The notes beneath the pieces are model-generated. The model was not told the origin of the DNA and ran no database searches. It was given only the letters and a program-made list of their open reading frames with translations. From Shewanella mangrovi (GTDB taxonomy: Bacteria > Pseudomonadota > Gammaproteobacteria > Enterobacterales > Shewanellaceae), in contig NZ_JPEO01000004.1 in the NCBI RefSeq assembly GCF_000753795.1, forward strand, positions 1 to 64,000: a DNA stretch of 64,000 nt, read 5' to 3'. The translations under genes were made by a program, and so were the position numbers. Within the stretch, counting starts at the first letter, position 1. Each line of letters starts with the position of its first letter. Of the stretch, positions 35,180 through 44,512 are shown piece after piece.

Positions 35180-37603
35180 ATGTGTCAGCTGTGTTTTTCT
35201 CGTCAGCGTCGCCAATTACTTAAGGGCGGAGCCGCCGTTGCTGCAGCCGCGAGTTTACCGCTGACGGCTTGCAGTCAGTCGCCAGTTGCGAGCACTGCAA
35301 CGACCCCTAAAATCCCGCTGAAACCTTTGCCAAATACGGCACTGCCTGTGCCGCTAGCAGCGGTACGCTTGCTCGATTCTGACTTCAAACGTGCGGTCGA
35401 TGCCAACCATCGTTATCTGCTTGAGCTTGAGCCGGATCGGTTGCTGCATAACTTCCGCTTATTTGCCGGACTCACACCTAAAGGCGAGGTCTACGGCGGC
35501 TGGGAAGGCGACACCATTGCCGGACATTCGCTCGGCCATTACATGTCAGCGCTGGCACTGCTGTATGCGCAAACCGGTGAGCCACAAGCCAAACAAAGAT
35601 TGCAGTACATCGTCAGTGAACTGACTGAGGTGCAGCAAGCACAGGGTGATGGTTATGTTGCGGGATTTACCCGCAAACGCAAGGACGGCAGCATAGTTGA
35701 TGGTAAGGAAATATTTGCTGAAATCCGCGCCGGCGATATTCGCTCGGCGGGGTTCGATCTCAACGGTTGCTGGGTGCCGCTGTACAACTGGCACAAGTTG
35801 TATGCTGGGCTGTTTGATGCTGAGCAGTATTGCGGCATTAAGGCGGCGCTGCCGATTGCGCTTAAGCTTGGTGAATATATTGAGGCGGTGTTTGCGCCGT
35901 TAACTGAAGCGCAACTGCAGCGCGTGCTGGATTGCGAACACGGCGGCATCAATGAAAGTTTTGCCGAGCTGTACGCCCGCACCAAGGACGAGCGTTGGCT
36001 CAAGCTGGCGCTGCGGCTGCACCACCATAAAGTGCTCGATCCATTGGCGGCCAAAACTGATCAACTGGCCAATCATCATGCCAATACCCAAATCCCCAAG
36101 ATTATCGGCTTAGCGCGCATTCATGAGCTGACCGGCGCCAGCACACCGGCGACGGCGGCGAATTTCTTTTGGCAAACGGTCACGCAGCATCACTCCTACG
36201 TGATTGGCGGCAATGCCGACCGCGAGTATTTTTCGGCGCCGGATACCATCGCCAACCATATTACTGAGCAAACCTGCGAAGCCTGCAACAGCTATAACAT
36301 GCTCAAGCTGACGCGCCATCTTTATAGCTGGCAAGTGGACGGGCGCTATTTTGATTTCTACGAGCGGGCGCATCTGAATCATATTTTGGCGCAGATTGAC
36401 CCAGCAAATGGCATGGTGACCTATATGACGCCGCTGATGTCGGGCGCGGTGCGTGAATATTCCACCCCGTTTGATTCGTTCTGGTGTTGCGTCGGCTCTG
36501 GCATGGAAAGCCACGCCAAACATGGCGATTCTATCTGGTGGCAGCAGGATGACACGCTGCTGGTGAACCTGTTTATTGCATCGACGGTTAATGTCAGTGG
36601 CAAAGGCAAACTGCGGCTGGATACGCAATATCCCTACGCCGGCAAAGTGGCTGTTACCGTTGAACAGGCTGAGCGTGCATTTACGCTGGCTCTGCGGATT
36701 CCAGCGTGGGTGGGCGATGCTTGGCAACTAAGCGTGAATGGCAAACAGGTCACCCAAGCCAATGTCGATCGCGGTTATGTTGCCGTTAGTCGGCGTTGGC
36801 AAGCGGGTGATCTGGTTGAATTGACGCTACCTATGCAACTGCGCTTCGAAACCGCCGCGGGCAGCGACAAGCTGGTGGCCTTGCTGCGTGGGCCAATGGT
36901 GCTGGCGGCCGATCTCGGCGGTGAACACGAAGATTATGGCGGCACCGCGCCCGCGCTGGTGGGCAGTGATTTAGACAGTAAATTCGAGACGATTGATGCC
37001 AGCAAAGCGGCGTTTATCAGTCAAGGCATTGGTCGACCGCACGATATGACCTTTGTGCCGTTTTATGCCCAGCATCATCGCCGCAGCGCGGTCTATTTTG
37101 AGCGCTTCAGCGATGCCGGGTGGGCTGATGCCGAAGTGGCTTATGCTGCCGAGCAAGCGCGTTTGCAGGATCTGGCCAATCGTTCGGTGGATGTTATGCA
37201 TCTCGGTGAAATGCAGCCGGAGCGCAATCATCAGTTGGAATCTGAGATCAGCTATCCGGTGGTATATCGCGGCCGTGCTGGGCGGGATGCGCGCAGCGGC
37301 GGTTTCTTCTCGTTCACTATGCAAGCGGCCGATGGGCCGTTAAAACTACAAGCCAGTTATTGGGGTGAGGAGCGCCAGCGCGAGTTCTACATTCTGGTAG
37401 AAGGCGAACGCATCGCCAGCCAAACGCTTAACTTTGACCAGCCGGGCCAATTCTTCGATGTGGTGTACGACATCCCTGAGCGGTTAACCCGTGGCAAAGC
37501 CCAGATTAATGTGCGCTTTGAGCCGAAAGCAGGCAACAGCGCCGGGCCGGTGTTTGGCGTACTGCTATTTAAACCGAAAACGCGGCAACCACTGATTATT
37601 TAA
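35180..37603 (+). CDS. GH127/DUF1680 beta-L-arabinofuranosidase-like Tat lipoprotein
   Basis: An 807-residue enzyme of the DUF1680 family, whose characterised members (GH127, GH146) release L-arabinofuranose from beta-linked arabinans or glycoproteins. The N-terminus carries twin arginines (RQRRQLLKGG) and a lipobox LTAC (Cys31), suggesting a folded, Tat-exported lipoprotein. The (alpha/alpha)6 domain contains TCEACNSYNMLKL and FWCCVGSGMESH. Glu367, Cys369, Cys436 and Cys437 correspond to the Glu-Cys-Cys-Cys zinc site of HypBA1, in which one Cys is the nucleophile. C-terminal beta domains follow. Exact linkage specificity cannot be read from sequence. Confidence 0.88.
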   Translation: MCQLCFSRQRRQLLKGGAAVAAAASLPLTACSQSPVASTATTPKIPLKPLPNTALPVPLAAVRLLDSDFKRAVDANHRYLLELEPDRLLHNFRLFAGLTPKGEVYGGWEGDTIAGHSLGHYMSALALLYAQTGEPQAKQRLQYIVSELTEVQQAQGDGYVAGFTRKRKDGSIVDGKEIFAEIRAGDIRSAGFDLNGCWVPLYNWHKLYAGLFDAEQYCGIKAALPIALKLGEYIEAVFAPLTEAQLQRVLDCEHGGINESFAELYARTKDERWLKLALRLHHHKVLDPLAAKTDQLANHHANTQIPKIIGLARIHELTGASTPATAANFFWQTVTQHHSYVIGGNADREYFSAPDTIANHITEQTCEACNSYNMLKLTRHLYSWQVDGRYFDFYERAHLNHILAQIDPANGMVTYMTPLMSGAVREYSTPFDSFWCCVGSGMESHAKHGDSIWWQQDDTLLVNLFIASTVNVSGKGKLRLDTQYPYAGKVAVTVEQAERAFTLALRIPAWVGDAWQLSVNGKQVTQANVDRGYVAVSRRWQAGDLVELTLPMQLRFETAAGSDKLVALLRGPMVLAADLGGEHEDYGGTAPALVGSDLDSKFETIDASKAAFISQGIGRPHDMTFVPFYAQHHRRSAVYFERFSDAGWADAEVAYAAEQARLQDLANRSVDVMHLGEMQPERNHQLESEISYPVVYRGRAGRDARSGGFFSFTMQAADGPLKLQASYWGEERQREFYILVEGERIASQTLNFDQPGQFFDVVYDIPERLTRGKAQINVRFEPKAGNSAGPVFGVLLFKPKTRQPLII

Positions 37604-37678
37604 ACCCAGAATGAATCACGCTGCAGCACAATTGCTGTAAGCCAATTAATAACCACAGATTTTGACAACGAGACAAGC

Positions 37679-38911
37679 ATGAGCATCGACAATATTACTC
37701 GGAACACCAAAGGCATCGGCGGCAGTACGCCGGAGCAAGCGTTAGCCTGCTTAAGCGATATGACCGCAGGCGCGGCCAAGATTGAACTGGCCGATTACCA
37801 AGCCCGTATTGCCAAGGCGCAGGCGTATCTGCGTGCCAACGACATCGCCGCCTTGTATATCAACTCAGGCACTAACTTGAGCTATTTTACTGGCATCAAC
37901 TGGGGCGTAAGCGAACGCTTGATGGGCGCAGTATTGCTGGCCAGTGGTGAGGTTTACTATCTGGCGCCCGCGTTTGAAATCGACACCATCAAGCAACGTT
38001 TGCTAGTGGACGGAGAAATCCTCGGTTGGCATGAACATGAAAGTCCGTATGCATTGCTGATTGATTCGCTAAATAAACGTGGCATCAGCAGCGGCAAATT
38101 GGCGTTGGATGAATCGACCCAATTTTTTATGGTCGATGGCATTCAACAACAGGCGGGCGAACTGAGTATCATCAACGGCTTTAACGTCACAGCCCATTGT
38201 CGCATGCACAAAGAAGCGAAAGAGATTGCGCTGATCAAGCAAGCGATGCAGATGACGCTGGAAGTGCACAAAGCCGCTGCCAGCATTTTGCATGAAGGCA
38301 TTACCACCGCCGAAGTGGAAGAATTTATCGAGCAAGCGCACCGCAAAGTGGGCGCCAGCGGTTCGTACTTCTGCATTGTGCTGTTTGGTAAAGCGACGTC
38401 TTATCCGCACGGTGTGGAGTATGTGCAAACCCTCAAAGCGGGCGATATGGTGCTGATTGATACTGGCTGTAAGCTCAAAGGCTATCACTCTGATATTACT
38501 CGCAGTTATGTATTTGGCGATGCAACCGAGAAACAACAGCAGATTTGGCTGGCGGAGAAAAACGCCCAGCTCGCGGCCTTTGCTGCTGCCAAACTTGGTG
38601 AGCCTTGTGGCAGTGTCGATGACGCTGCGCGTGCTTCACTGCAAGCGGATGGTTTGGGGCCAGATTATGATTTGCCGGGGTTACCGCATCGCACCGGTCA
38701 CGGCTTGGGGATGGATATTCACGAAGCGCCTTACTTGGTGCGTGGCAATCAAATTCCGCTGGAAACTGGCATGGTGTTCTCTAACGAGCCGATGATTGTG
38801 GTGCCAGAGGAATTTGGTGTGCGCTTAGAAGATCACTTCTACATGGGCGAAACTGGGCCGGAGTGGTTTACCGAACCGAGCCACAGCATAGATAACCCAT
38901 TTGGTGATTAA
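37679..38911 (+). CDS. M24-family Xaa-Pro peptidase (creatinase-like fold)
   Basis: A 410-residue cytoplasmic metallopeptidase. The N-terminal creatinase-like domain (about 40-180) is followed by the pita-bread catalytic domain. All five metal ligands are present: Asp261 (MVLIDTG), Asp272 (HSDITRSY), His341 (RTGHGLGMDIHE), Glu370 (SNEPMI) and Glu384 (RLEDHF). It cleaves the bond before a proline in family members. It follows the GH127 gene by 75 bp and could be co-transcribed. Confidence 0.9.
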   Translation: MSIDNITRNTKGIGGSTPEQALACLSDMTAGAAKIELADYQARIAKAQAYLRANDIAALYINSGTNLSYFTGINWGVSERLMGAVLLASGEVYYLAPAFEIDTIKQRLLVDGEILGWHEHESPYALLIDSLNKRGISSGKLALDESTQFFMVDGIQQQAGELSIINGFNVTAHCRMHKEAKEIALIKQAMQMTLEVHKAAASILHEGITTAEVEEFIEQAHRKVGASGSYFCIVLFGKATSYPHGVEYVQTLKAGDMVLIDTGCKLKGYHSDITRSYVFGDATEKQQQIWLAEKNAQLAAFAAAKLGEPCGSVDDAARASLQADGLGPDYDLPGLPHRTGHGLGMDIHEAPYLVRGNQIPLETGMVFSNEPMIVVPEEFGVRLEDHFYMGETGPEWFTEPSHSIDNPFGD

Positions 38912-38937
38912 TGCCAGTGAGTGGAAATTGGGACAAT

Positions 38938-38967
38938 AAAAAAGCCAGCAAAAATGCTGGCTTTTTT
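38938..38967. terminator. Terminator between M24 peptidase and tannase genes
   Basis: AAAAAAGCCAGCA-AAAA-TGCTGGCTTTTTT, a strong symmetrical hairpin between convergent genes. Confidence 0.92.
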
Positions 38968-39000
38968 CTATTTATAACAAACAATTAGATGCAGTTTTGA

Positions 39001-40635
39001 TTATTTACAGGTGTAAGAATCAAATGCGTTTACATCGCCGCTGCCGTTGTATTGGGCAGTTTGTGGGTAAGCACAGATTGGCATTGATTTACCTGGGAAG
39101 GCTTTACCTTGGGCTTTCAATGCGCTTGGGGCGTCATCTTTTTCTACCCAATTTTGGATGGCAGTCAGTGGATCGAAGTCATCCAACGCTGGACCGCCGC
39201 CACAGTGGTTCATGCCTGGCACCATAAACAAACGCGCCCAATCCTTATCGCTGGTTTTGGCGGTGTTTTGTTGTGCTTTAAGATACCAATCGCGAATATC
39301 GTCGGCAGAGAACACTGGGTCTGACAAACCTTGGAAGATAATCATTTTGCCACCTTTAGCTACATAGCTATTAAGGTAGGTAGATGTAGCATCGTTGATG
39401 GCACCGGTTTCGTTGGTCAGCGGTGTGTCAGTATCAAAGTTGAACGTCATTGGATTGAAATCAGGGTTCGCAGGTGTCAGAAAGTAAAACGCCATGGAAC
39501 CTGCGCCTAAGTGGGTGTTCAGCGCATTTGGTTTCGCTGGGTCTTGAGAGGTACCTAGCTTCCATGCTCGCCAGCCCGGAGCGTTCACACCAGTATCATA
39601 CGGCCAGCTGTTGTAGAGTTTGTTGCCTTGGCTATCTACGGCGCCACTGAACACTTTTTGCAGCACATCAACTTTGTTGTCTGCTAAGCATTGGCCATCT
39701 TTTTTGCTACAACGCAGGGTGTCAGGCGTAAAGTGACAGGCCATGTAGTTAGCGACGATGCCGTCTTTGACGCCATCTAAGCTATCGCATTGCTGCAAAA
39801 TAGCGTTGCTAACCAAGTCTAAATCTTGTTGAGTCAGCGCATTGGCCAGTACCTTATTTGGCGCGATGCTCATCAATGATTGGGTGTCCCATGCTTCTGC
39901 TACTGCGGCGCGGCTTAAGTGGAAACCTGGGTTACCGGCAACTACGCCGTTGAACTCTAGCGGATAGCGTTGCGCCGCCATCATCGCTTCACGGCCACCG
40001 TTCGAGCAACCCATAAAGTAGGAGTGTGCTGGCTCGGCGTTGTAGTACGTGCTGATAATCGCTTTGGTGGCGTGGGTAACTTTACCGAGCGCAGCATAGG
40101 CATAATCAATACGCGCTTGTTGGTCGAGGCCGAAGGTTGGGTCTGGACTATCGTGGCCACCGTTCATGGAAGCGACCGCATAACCGCGTGCCAAGGCTGG
40201 CAGGGCGGTTGAACCTGCGCTAGGAATGGTGCCAAGTGCGTTAGCAAGGAAGCCGTCAGTACCGCCACCACCTTGGAACATAAAACGTTTGCTCCATTTG
40301 GTTGGCAGACGCACTTCAAATTGGGTGCGGTAGGTTTTGCCATCGGCACCAGTACGTTTTTCAATTTCACCGCGTACTACGCAGTGCTCTGGCAGTTTAA
40401 AGGTAGTATCGCTACTGCCAGTGAACATGCGGAATGGGTCTTTGCTGGAATCACCCGGCGCCACCATGTGGGCTTCGGTGATATGGCCATTTTGAATGGC
40501 CACTTGGGTCAGCTGCTCACAACTTGTGGCAACATCATCGTTAGCAAACGCTTGGCTGCTGAAACCAAACATTGCCAGCAAACTCAAGGCGGTTAAGCCT
40601 TTGAAATTGACTGGGGTAGGGGAATATTTACGCAT
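39001..40635 (-). CDS. Secreted tannase/feruloyl esterase
   Basis: A 544-residue alpha/beta hydrolase of the tannase-feruloyl esterase family (PF07519) with a signal peptide ending at SSQAFA. The nucleophile Ser211 is in GCSNGG with Cys210 beside it. The catalytic His477 is followed by Cys478 in PGMNHCGGG. This is the CS-D-HC pattern in which a disulfide joins the residues flanking Ser and His. FMFQGGGGTDGFL forms the oxyanion region. It would release ferulate, coumarate or gallate from plant esters in the periplasm or medium. The ATG at 40635 gives the best signal peptide. A LysR gene is divergent. Confidence 0.9.
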   Translation of the reverse strand: MRKYSPTPVNFKGLTALSLLAMFGFSSQAFANDDVATSCEQLTQVAIQNGHITEAHMVAPGDSSKDPFRMFTGSSDTTFKLPEHCVVRGEIEKRTGADGKTYRTQFEVRLPTKWSKRFMFQGGGGTDGFLANALGTIPSAGSTALPALARGYAVASMNGGHDSPDPTFGLDQQARIDYAYAALGKVTHATKAIISTYYNAEPAHSYFMGCSNGGREAMMAAQRYPLEFNGVVAGNPGFHLSRAAVAEAWDTQSLMSIAPNKVLANALTQQDLDLVSNAILQQCDSLDGVKDGIVANYMACHFTPDTLRCSKKDGQCLADNKVDVLQKVFSGAVDSQGNKLYNSWPYDTGVNAPGWRAWKLGTSQDPAKPNALNTHLGAGSMAFYFLTPANPDFNPMTFNFDTDTPLTNETGAINDATSTYLNSYVAKGGKMIIFQGLSDPVFSADDIRDWYLKAQQNTAKTSDKDWARLFMVPGMNHCGGGPALDDFDPLTAIQNWVEKDDAPSALKAQGKAFPGKSMPICAYPQTAQYNGSGDVNAFDSYTCK

Positions 40636-40757
40636 AAGTCGCTCGCATCTCGGTAAATTTGGCGTTAGGTTACCATTAGTAAATTGAATCAAATAATCAA
40701 AATATTAGCGTAATCCATCTAAATGTTAGATAGTGTGGCTGGGCTGTAATCATTGGT

Positions 40758-41660
40758 GTGGCAGAAAGTATAGGTGCTAAAAATCCCGTGTATAAAACAA
40801 CGTTAGAGCAATGGTTAGCATTTAAGACTGTATTTGAATTAGGTGGCTTCACGGCGGCGGCAGAGCAGTTGAATCGCAGCCAATCTACCGTGAGCTATTC
40901 AATTGCCAAGCTGCAAAAACAGCTCGGCGTTAAGCTGATCAAAATGGACGGCAAACGCTGTGAATTGACCGATATCGGCCAAAAACTGCTGAACGATGTG
41001 GTGCCACTTCTGCAGCAGTTTGAGAACGTTGAGCAAAAGGCCAATTTTTTGAGCCAAGGGATTGAGGCCAATATTCATCTATCGCTGGAGAGCATTTTCC
41101 CAAAAGATGTGTTGTTCCAAGCCATTGCTCGGTTTTCAGAGCTTTATCCGGCGACCCAAGTGCATATTCATGAACGGATGCGGTTGCAGCCCAGTGACGA
41201 CAGCGCTTGCGATATCGCGATTTCCGTATCTGAGGCGGGCTTGCTGCCGGGGCCGAAACTGTTAGAGGTTAAGCTGATCAGCGTGGCGCAGGCGCAACAT
41301 CCCATATTTACCGAGCACAGCGAGCCAATCGCCAATGAAGCTTTGCTGCAATATAAACAGATCTACTATCAGCGCGTGGGACAAGAGATGGCCTTGATGG
41401 CCAATATCAATCAGCAGCAGTGGGCAGTGAATTCGGTGGAATCAGCCATTGCCGCGATTAAGGCCAAAATCTGTTACGGCAGTTTGCCAGCGCACAGTGT
41501 GGCGCCGTTTTTAGCCAATGGTGAGCTGCGCGAGATCAACCAGCAAAAGCCGGTTGATTACAGTATTCCGTTGTATTTATTGGTCAAAAATCGCCGTTCT
41601 GCTGGGCCTGCCACCCAATATCTTGCAGATTGCTTATTAAAAGCATGCGCTGTTATTTAG
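40758..41660 (+). CDS. LysR-family regulator divergent from the tannase gene
   Basis: A 300-residue LysR protein (GTG start) with an N-terminal winged helix (TLEQWLAFKTVFELGGFTAAAEQ, STVSYSIAKLQKQLGV) and a C-terminal effector domain. It shares start pattern, spacing and ending with the regulator next to padC, suggesting paralogy. The 122-bp divergent region to the tannase gene makes it the likely activator of that gene. Confidence 0.9.
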   Translation: MAESIGAKNPVYKTTLEQWLAFKTVFELGGFTAAAEQLNRSQSTVSYSIAKLQKQLGVKLIKMDGKRCELTDIGQKLLNDVVPLLQQFENVEQKANFLSQGIEANIHLSLESIFPKDVLFQAIARFSELYPATQVHIHERMRLQPSDDSACDIAISVSEAGLLPGPKLLEVKLISVAQAQHPIFTEHSEPIANEALLQYKQIYYQRVGQEMALMANINQQQWAVNSVESAIAAIKAKICYGSLPAHSVAPFLANGELREINQQKPVDYSIPLYLLVKNRRSAGPATQYLADCLLKACAVI

Positions 41661-41884
41661 TCGCCTAGGTACGCTAATTGTGTGCCGTGTTCGGCAGCCA
41701 GTTAGGCACAGGATTGCAGCGAAAAAATGAAGCGTGCTTTACGTAACACATTGGTAACAAAATAGATATTTACAAAGTTTACTACCAAAAAAGTGTCAAA
41801 TGAAGCATGCTTAACCAAGCGATCACTTCGCTGTTTCGCAATTTAACAGCACATGGAATTTGTCTCGTTGGAGAATAAGGGAAT

Positions 41885-42832
41885 ATGACAATGAAGAAAC
41901 TCGCCTTTTCACTCTGTGCGCTCATGCTTGGGGCATGCAGCAACATCTCTACCAGCCAACTTAACCTTAATTTGCCGCGTAATGCGCCCGCTGCGGTGAC
42001 GGTTGATAATCAGGTGTACGTTATCGGTGGTCAGAATTCGCAAGGGCCGCGTGATGTGATTGAAAAAATCGACCTGCAGCAAAATAGCGTCAGCGAGTTA
42101 AGTACCAAGTTGATGCCGCGGACGTATGGCTCAGCGGTCAGCGATGGTCAGGGTCATATCTATGTATTGGGCGGGACAACCCGTTTTCGCTTACAAGGTC
42201 ACGTGACCAATCCGACCGTTGAAGTCTTTGATACTGAGAGTGGCGAAGTATTATATGGCCGCGATTTGCCGCATCCACGCCGTTCCACGGCAGCGGTGCG
42301 TGTAGGCAATAAAATTTACGTGATTGGTGGTTCAACAGTGGTGGAAAAACCTCTGTTCAGAATCGCGGCTAGTGCCAAAGTCGATATTTTGGATTTGGAT
42401 ACCCAAACTTGGTCGCAAGGGGCTGATATGCCACAAGCTGCGGAAACCAAGGCGGTGGTTTATCAAGGTAAGATCTATATCGTGGGTGGCGAAAACTTTG
42501 TGAATCCACTGCCCATGTTTGCTTGTTACGATCCCCAAACCGATAAGTGGCAACGCCTCGAAAGTTTACCTTTTGGCATCAGCTATGAGTCCGCTATTGT
42601 AGTGGGCGATAAGCTATTGACCTTTGGTAATGAGCGTAAGCTGGAATTGGTCATGCAATACGATTTCAATACCCAGAAATGGCAGCAACTCAAGAACATT
42701 CCGTTCCGCCCGTCGCGTAACCAAGGCATTACGCAAGTCGGTGATAAGGTGGTGATTGTTGGCGGTAGTATTTCAGGCAAAGATGCCCTTGATGATATTC
42801 AGGTGCTACCTGCCACTCTGTTGAACCGCTAA
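41885..42832 (+). CDS. Kelch-repeat lipoprotein
   Basis: A 315-residue lipoprotein with lipobox MLGAC (Cys about 19). It holds about six Kelch motifs, seen as repeated VYVIGGQN, IYVLGGTT, IYVIGGST, IYIVGGEN and VVIVGGS with intervening aromatic residues, which should form a beta-propeller. The propeller may bind ligands or act as an enzyme such as a sialate mutarotase; no catalytic residues can be singled out. It stands alone with its own terminator. Confidence 0.85.
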   Translation: MTMKKLAFSLCALMLGACSNISTSQLNLNLPRNAPAAVTVDNQVYVIGGQNSQGPRDVIEKIDLQQNSVSELSTKLMPRTYGSAVSDGQGHIYVLGGTTRFRLQGHVTNPTVEVFDTESGEVLYGRDLPHPRRSTAAVRVGNKIYVIGGSTVVEKPLFRIAASAKVDILDLDTQTWSQGADMPQAAETKAVVYQGKIYIVGGENFVNPLPMFACYDPQTDKWQRLESLPFGISYESAIVVGDKLLTFGNERKLELVMQYDFNTQKWQQLKNIPFRPSRNQGITQVGDKVVIVGGSISGKDALDDIQVLPATLLNR

Positions 42833-42856
42833 GCTAAAACACGCTTGTTAGCGTAG

Positions 42857-42888
42857 CAGCCAAGCCTTGGGGCTTGGCTGTTTTGTTT
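42857..42888 (+). terminator. Terminator after the Kelch lipoprotein gene
   Basis: CAGCCAAGCC-TTGG-GGCTTGGCTG is a perfect 10-bp stem followed by TTTTGTTTT. Confidence 0.93.
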
Positions 42889-42988
42889 TATTCGCATGCA
42901 CTAGATTGGTTCGTCTTGTTGCTGTTTGCACTAATGTGTATCAGCGCGTTGTGGTGTCCCCACGCGAAATACCCACAAAAATAACCAG

Positions 42989-43017
42989 TTAACTATTGGC
43001 ATAAATATCGCTATGAT
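42989..43017 (+). promoter_or_regulatory. Likely promoter of guaD
   Basis: TTAACT (42989-42994), a 17-bp spacer and TATGAT (43012-43017) fit a sigma-70 promoter and leave a leader of about 115 nt before the guaD ATG. I saw no purine-riboswitch core in the leader. The rest of the 306-bp gap (42833-43138) holds the preceding terminator and nothing else obvious. Confidence 0.45.
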
Positions 43018-43138
43018 ACTGCCGCTTTTTATGGTTTTCGGTTGTTATACAAACATCGATTAACAAGGGCTTAGCGCTTTGATGTGAGGCTGCTAAGTCA
43101 AAAACCATTGGTATTTTAATATTCAATGGAGTCTTGTT

Positions 43139-44485
43139 ATGTCGATCCCGTCGATAGAGCCAGCTGTCGCCAGTGCTCACCCTTTTGCTAAAAATCACGC
43201 CATTCGTGGTAGTTTTCTGCACTTTATTGCCAATCCTGCAGCAGTGGAAACGCCAGCGCAAAGCTATCAATATTTTGCCGATGGTTTACTGGTGATTGAG
43301 CATGGTCTCATTGTGGAGTTGCGAGATTATCACGCTGATGATGCAAGCAAGTATCCGCACTTAGAAGATCGTTCCGGTCAGCTCATTATGCCGGGCTTTG
43401 TCGATACCCATATTCATTATGCGCAGACCGAGATGATTGCCGCGTACGGTGAGCAGTTATTGGAGTGGCTCGATACTTATACCTTTCCTACCGAGCAACA
43501 GTTTGCCGATAAAACCTACGCCAGCAAGATTGCCAAGTTTGTGATTAACGAGCTACTGAAAAACGGCACCACCTCGGCCTTGGTGTTTGGCACCGTGCAT
43601 TCGCAGTCGGTTGATGCGATTTTTGAGCAAGCAGAAGAAAGGCACATGCGGTTGATTGCGGGCAAGGTAATGATGGACCGCAATGCGCCGGATTACCTGC
43701 TCGATACCCCACAATCTGGCTATGCTGAAAGCAAAGCCTTAATTGAAAAATGGCATAACCGTGGTCGTTTGCAATACGCCATTACCCCAAGGTTTGCGCC
43801 GACTTCGACGGCGGAGCAGCTTACCTTAGCAGGGCAGCTACATGCGGAATACCCAGATACCTATGTGCAAACCCATGTATCAGAAAATAAAAATGAAATT
43901 GAGTGGGCTAAATCGTTATTTCCCGAATGCGATGGCTACTTTGATATTTATCAGCGCTTTGGATTGAGCGGCCCTAAGTCAATTTTCTCCCATGCGATTC
44001 ATTTAACAGATGAGGAGTGGCAAGCCTTTAGTGACACCGATTCTGTCATCGCATTTTGTCCTAGCTCCAATATGTTTCTCGGCAGCGGCTTGTTCCCACT
44101 GGCCCGTGCTCATTGCGATAAGGTCCGCGTCGGTTTAGGCACAGATGTTGGGGCTGGCACTAGCTTTTCACCGCTGCAAACCTTGTGCGATGCCTACAAA
44201 GTGATGCAGCTACAGGGACAAAAGTTGTCCGCCTTAGATGGCTTTTATCTGGTGACACTGGGAGGTGCGATAGCGCTTAGCCTAGACGATAAAATTGGTT
44301 CGTTGGCGATCGGTAGCGAAGCGGATTTAGTGGTGCTCGATTGGGCGGCAACCGATGTGCAACGGCTGAGAATGCAAAACGCTAAGGGGCTGGAAGATAG
44401 TTTATTTGCGCTGATGATGCTGGGGGATGAGCGCAACGTGGCGGCAACTTATGTGGCGGGCCGCTGCGTTTACCGCGCTGACTAG
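43139..44485 (+). CDS. guaD: Guanine deaminase
   Basis: A 448-residue amidohydrolase converting guanine to xanthine. The metal site is in PGFVDTHIHYAQTEM, with further ligands in QTHVSENKNEIEW (His), FSHAIHLTDEEW (His) and VGLGTDVGAGTS (Asp). The insertion LLEWLDTYTFPTEQQF is typical of guanine deaminases rather than of other family members. GGAG lies ahead of the ATG. The molybdenum hydroxylase at 55-60 kb is not a cytosolic xanthine dehydrogenase, so a direct pathway link is unlikely. Confidence 0.93.
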   Translation: MSIPSIEPAVASAHPFAKNHAIRGSFLHFIANPAAVETPAQSYQYFADGLLVIEHGLIVELRDYHADDASKYPHLEDRSGQLIMPGFVDTHIHYAQTEMIAAYGEQLLEWLDTYTFPTEQQFADKTYASKIAKFVINELLKNGTTSALVFGTVHSQSVDAIFEQAEERHMRLIAGKVMMDRNAPDYLLDTPQSGYAESKALIEKWHNRGRLQYAITPRFAPTSTAEQLTLAGQLHAEYPDTYVQTHVSENKNEIEWAKSLFPECDGYFDIYQRFGLSGPKSIFSHAIHLTDEEWQAFSDTDSVIAFCPSSNMFLGSGLFPLARAHCDKVRVGLGTDVGAGTSFSPLQTLCDAYKVMQLQGQKLSALDGFYLVTLGGAIALSLDDKIGSLAIGSEADLVVLDWAATDVQRLRMQNAKGLEDSLFALMMLGDERNVAATYVAGRCVYRAD

Positions 44486-44512
44486 CGCCAATGTGCAGTC
44501 TTAATATTGAGG

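Noticed and set aside
43018..43138. Purine riboswitch in the guaD leader
   Set aside because: The conserved purine-aptamer core is not visible in this leader.
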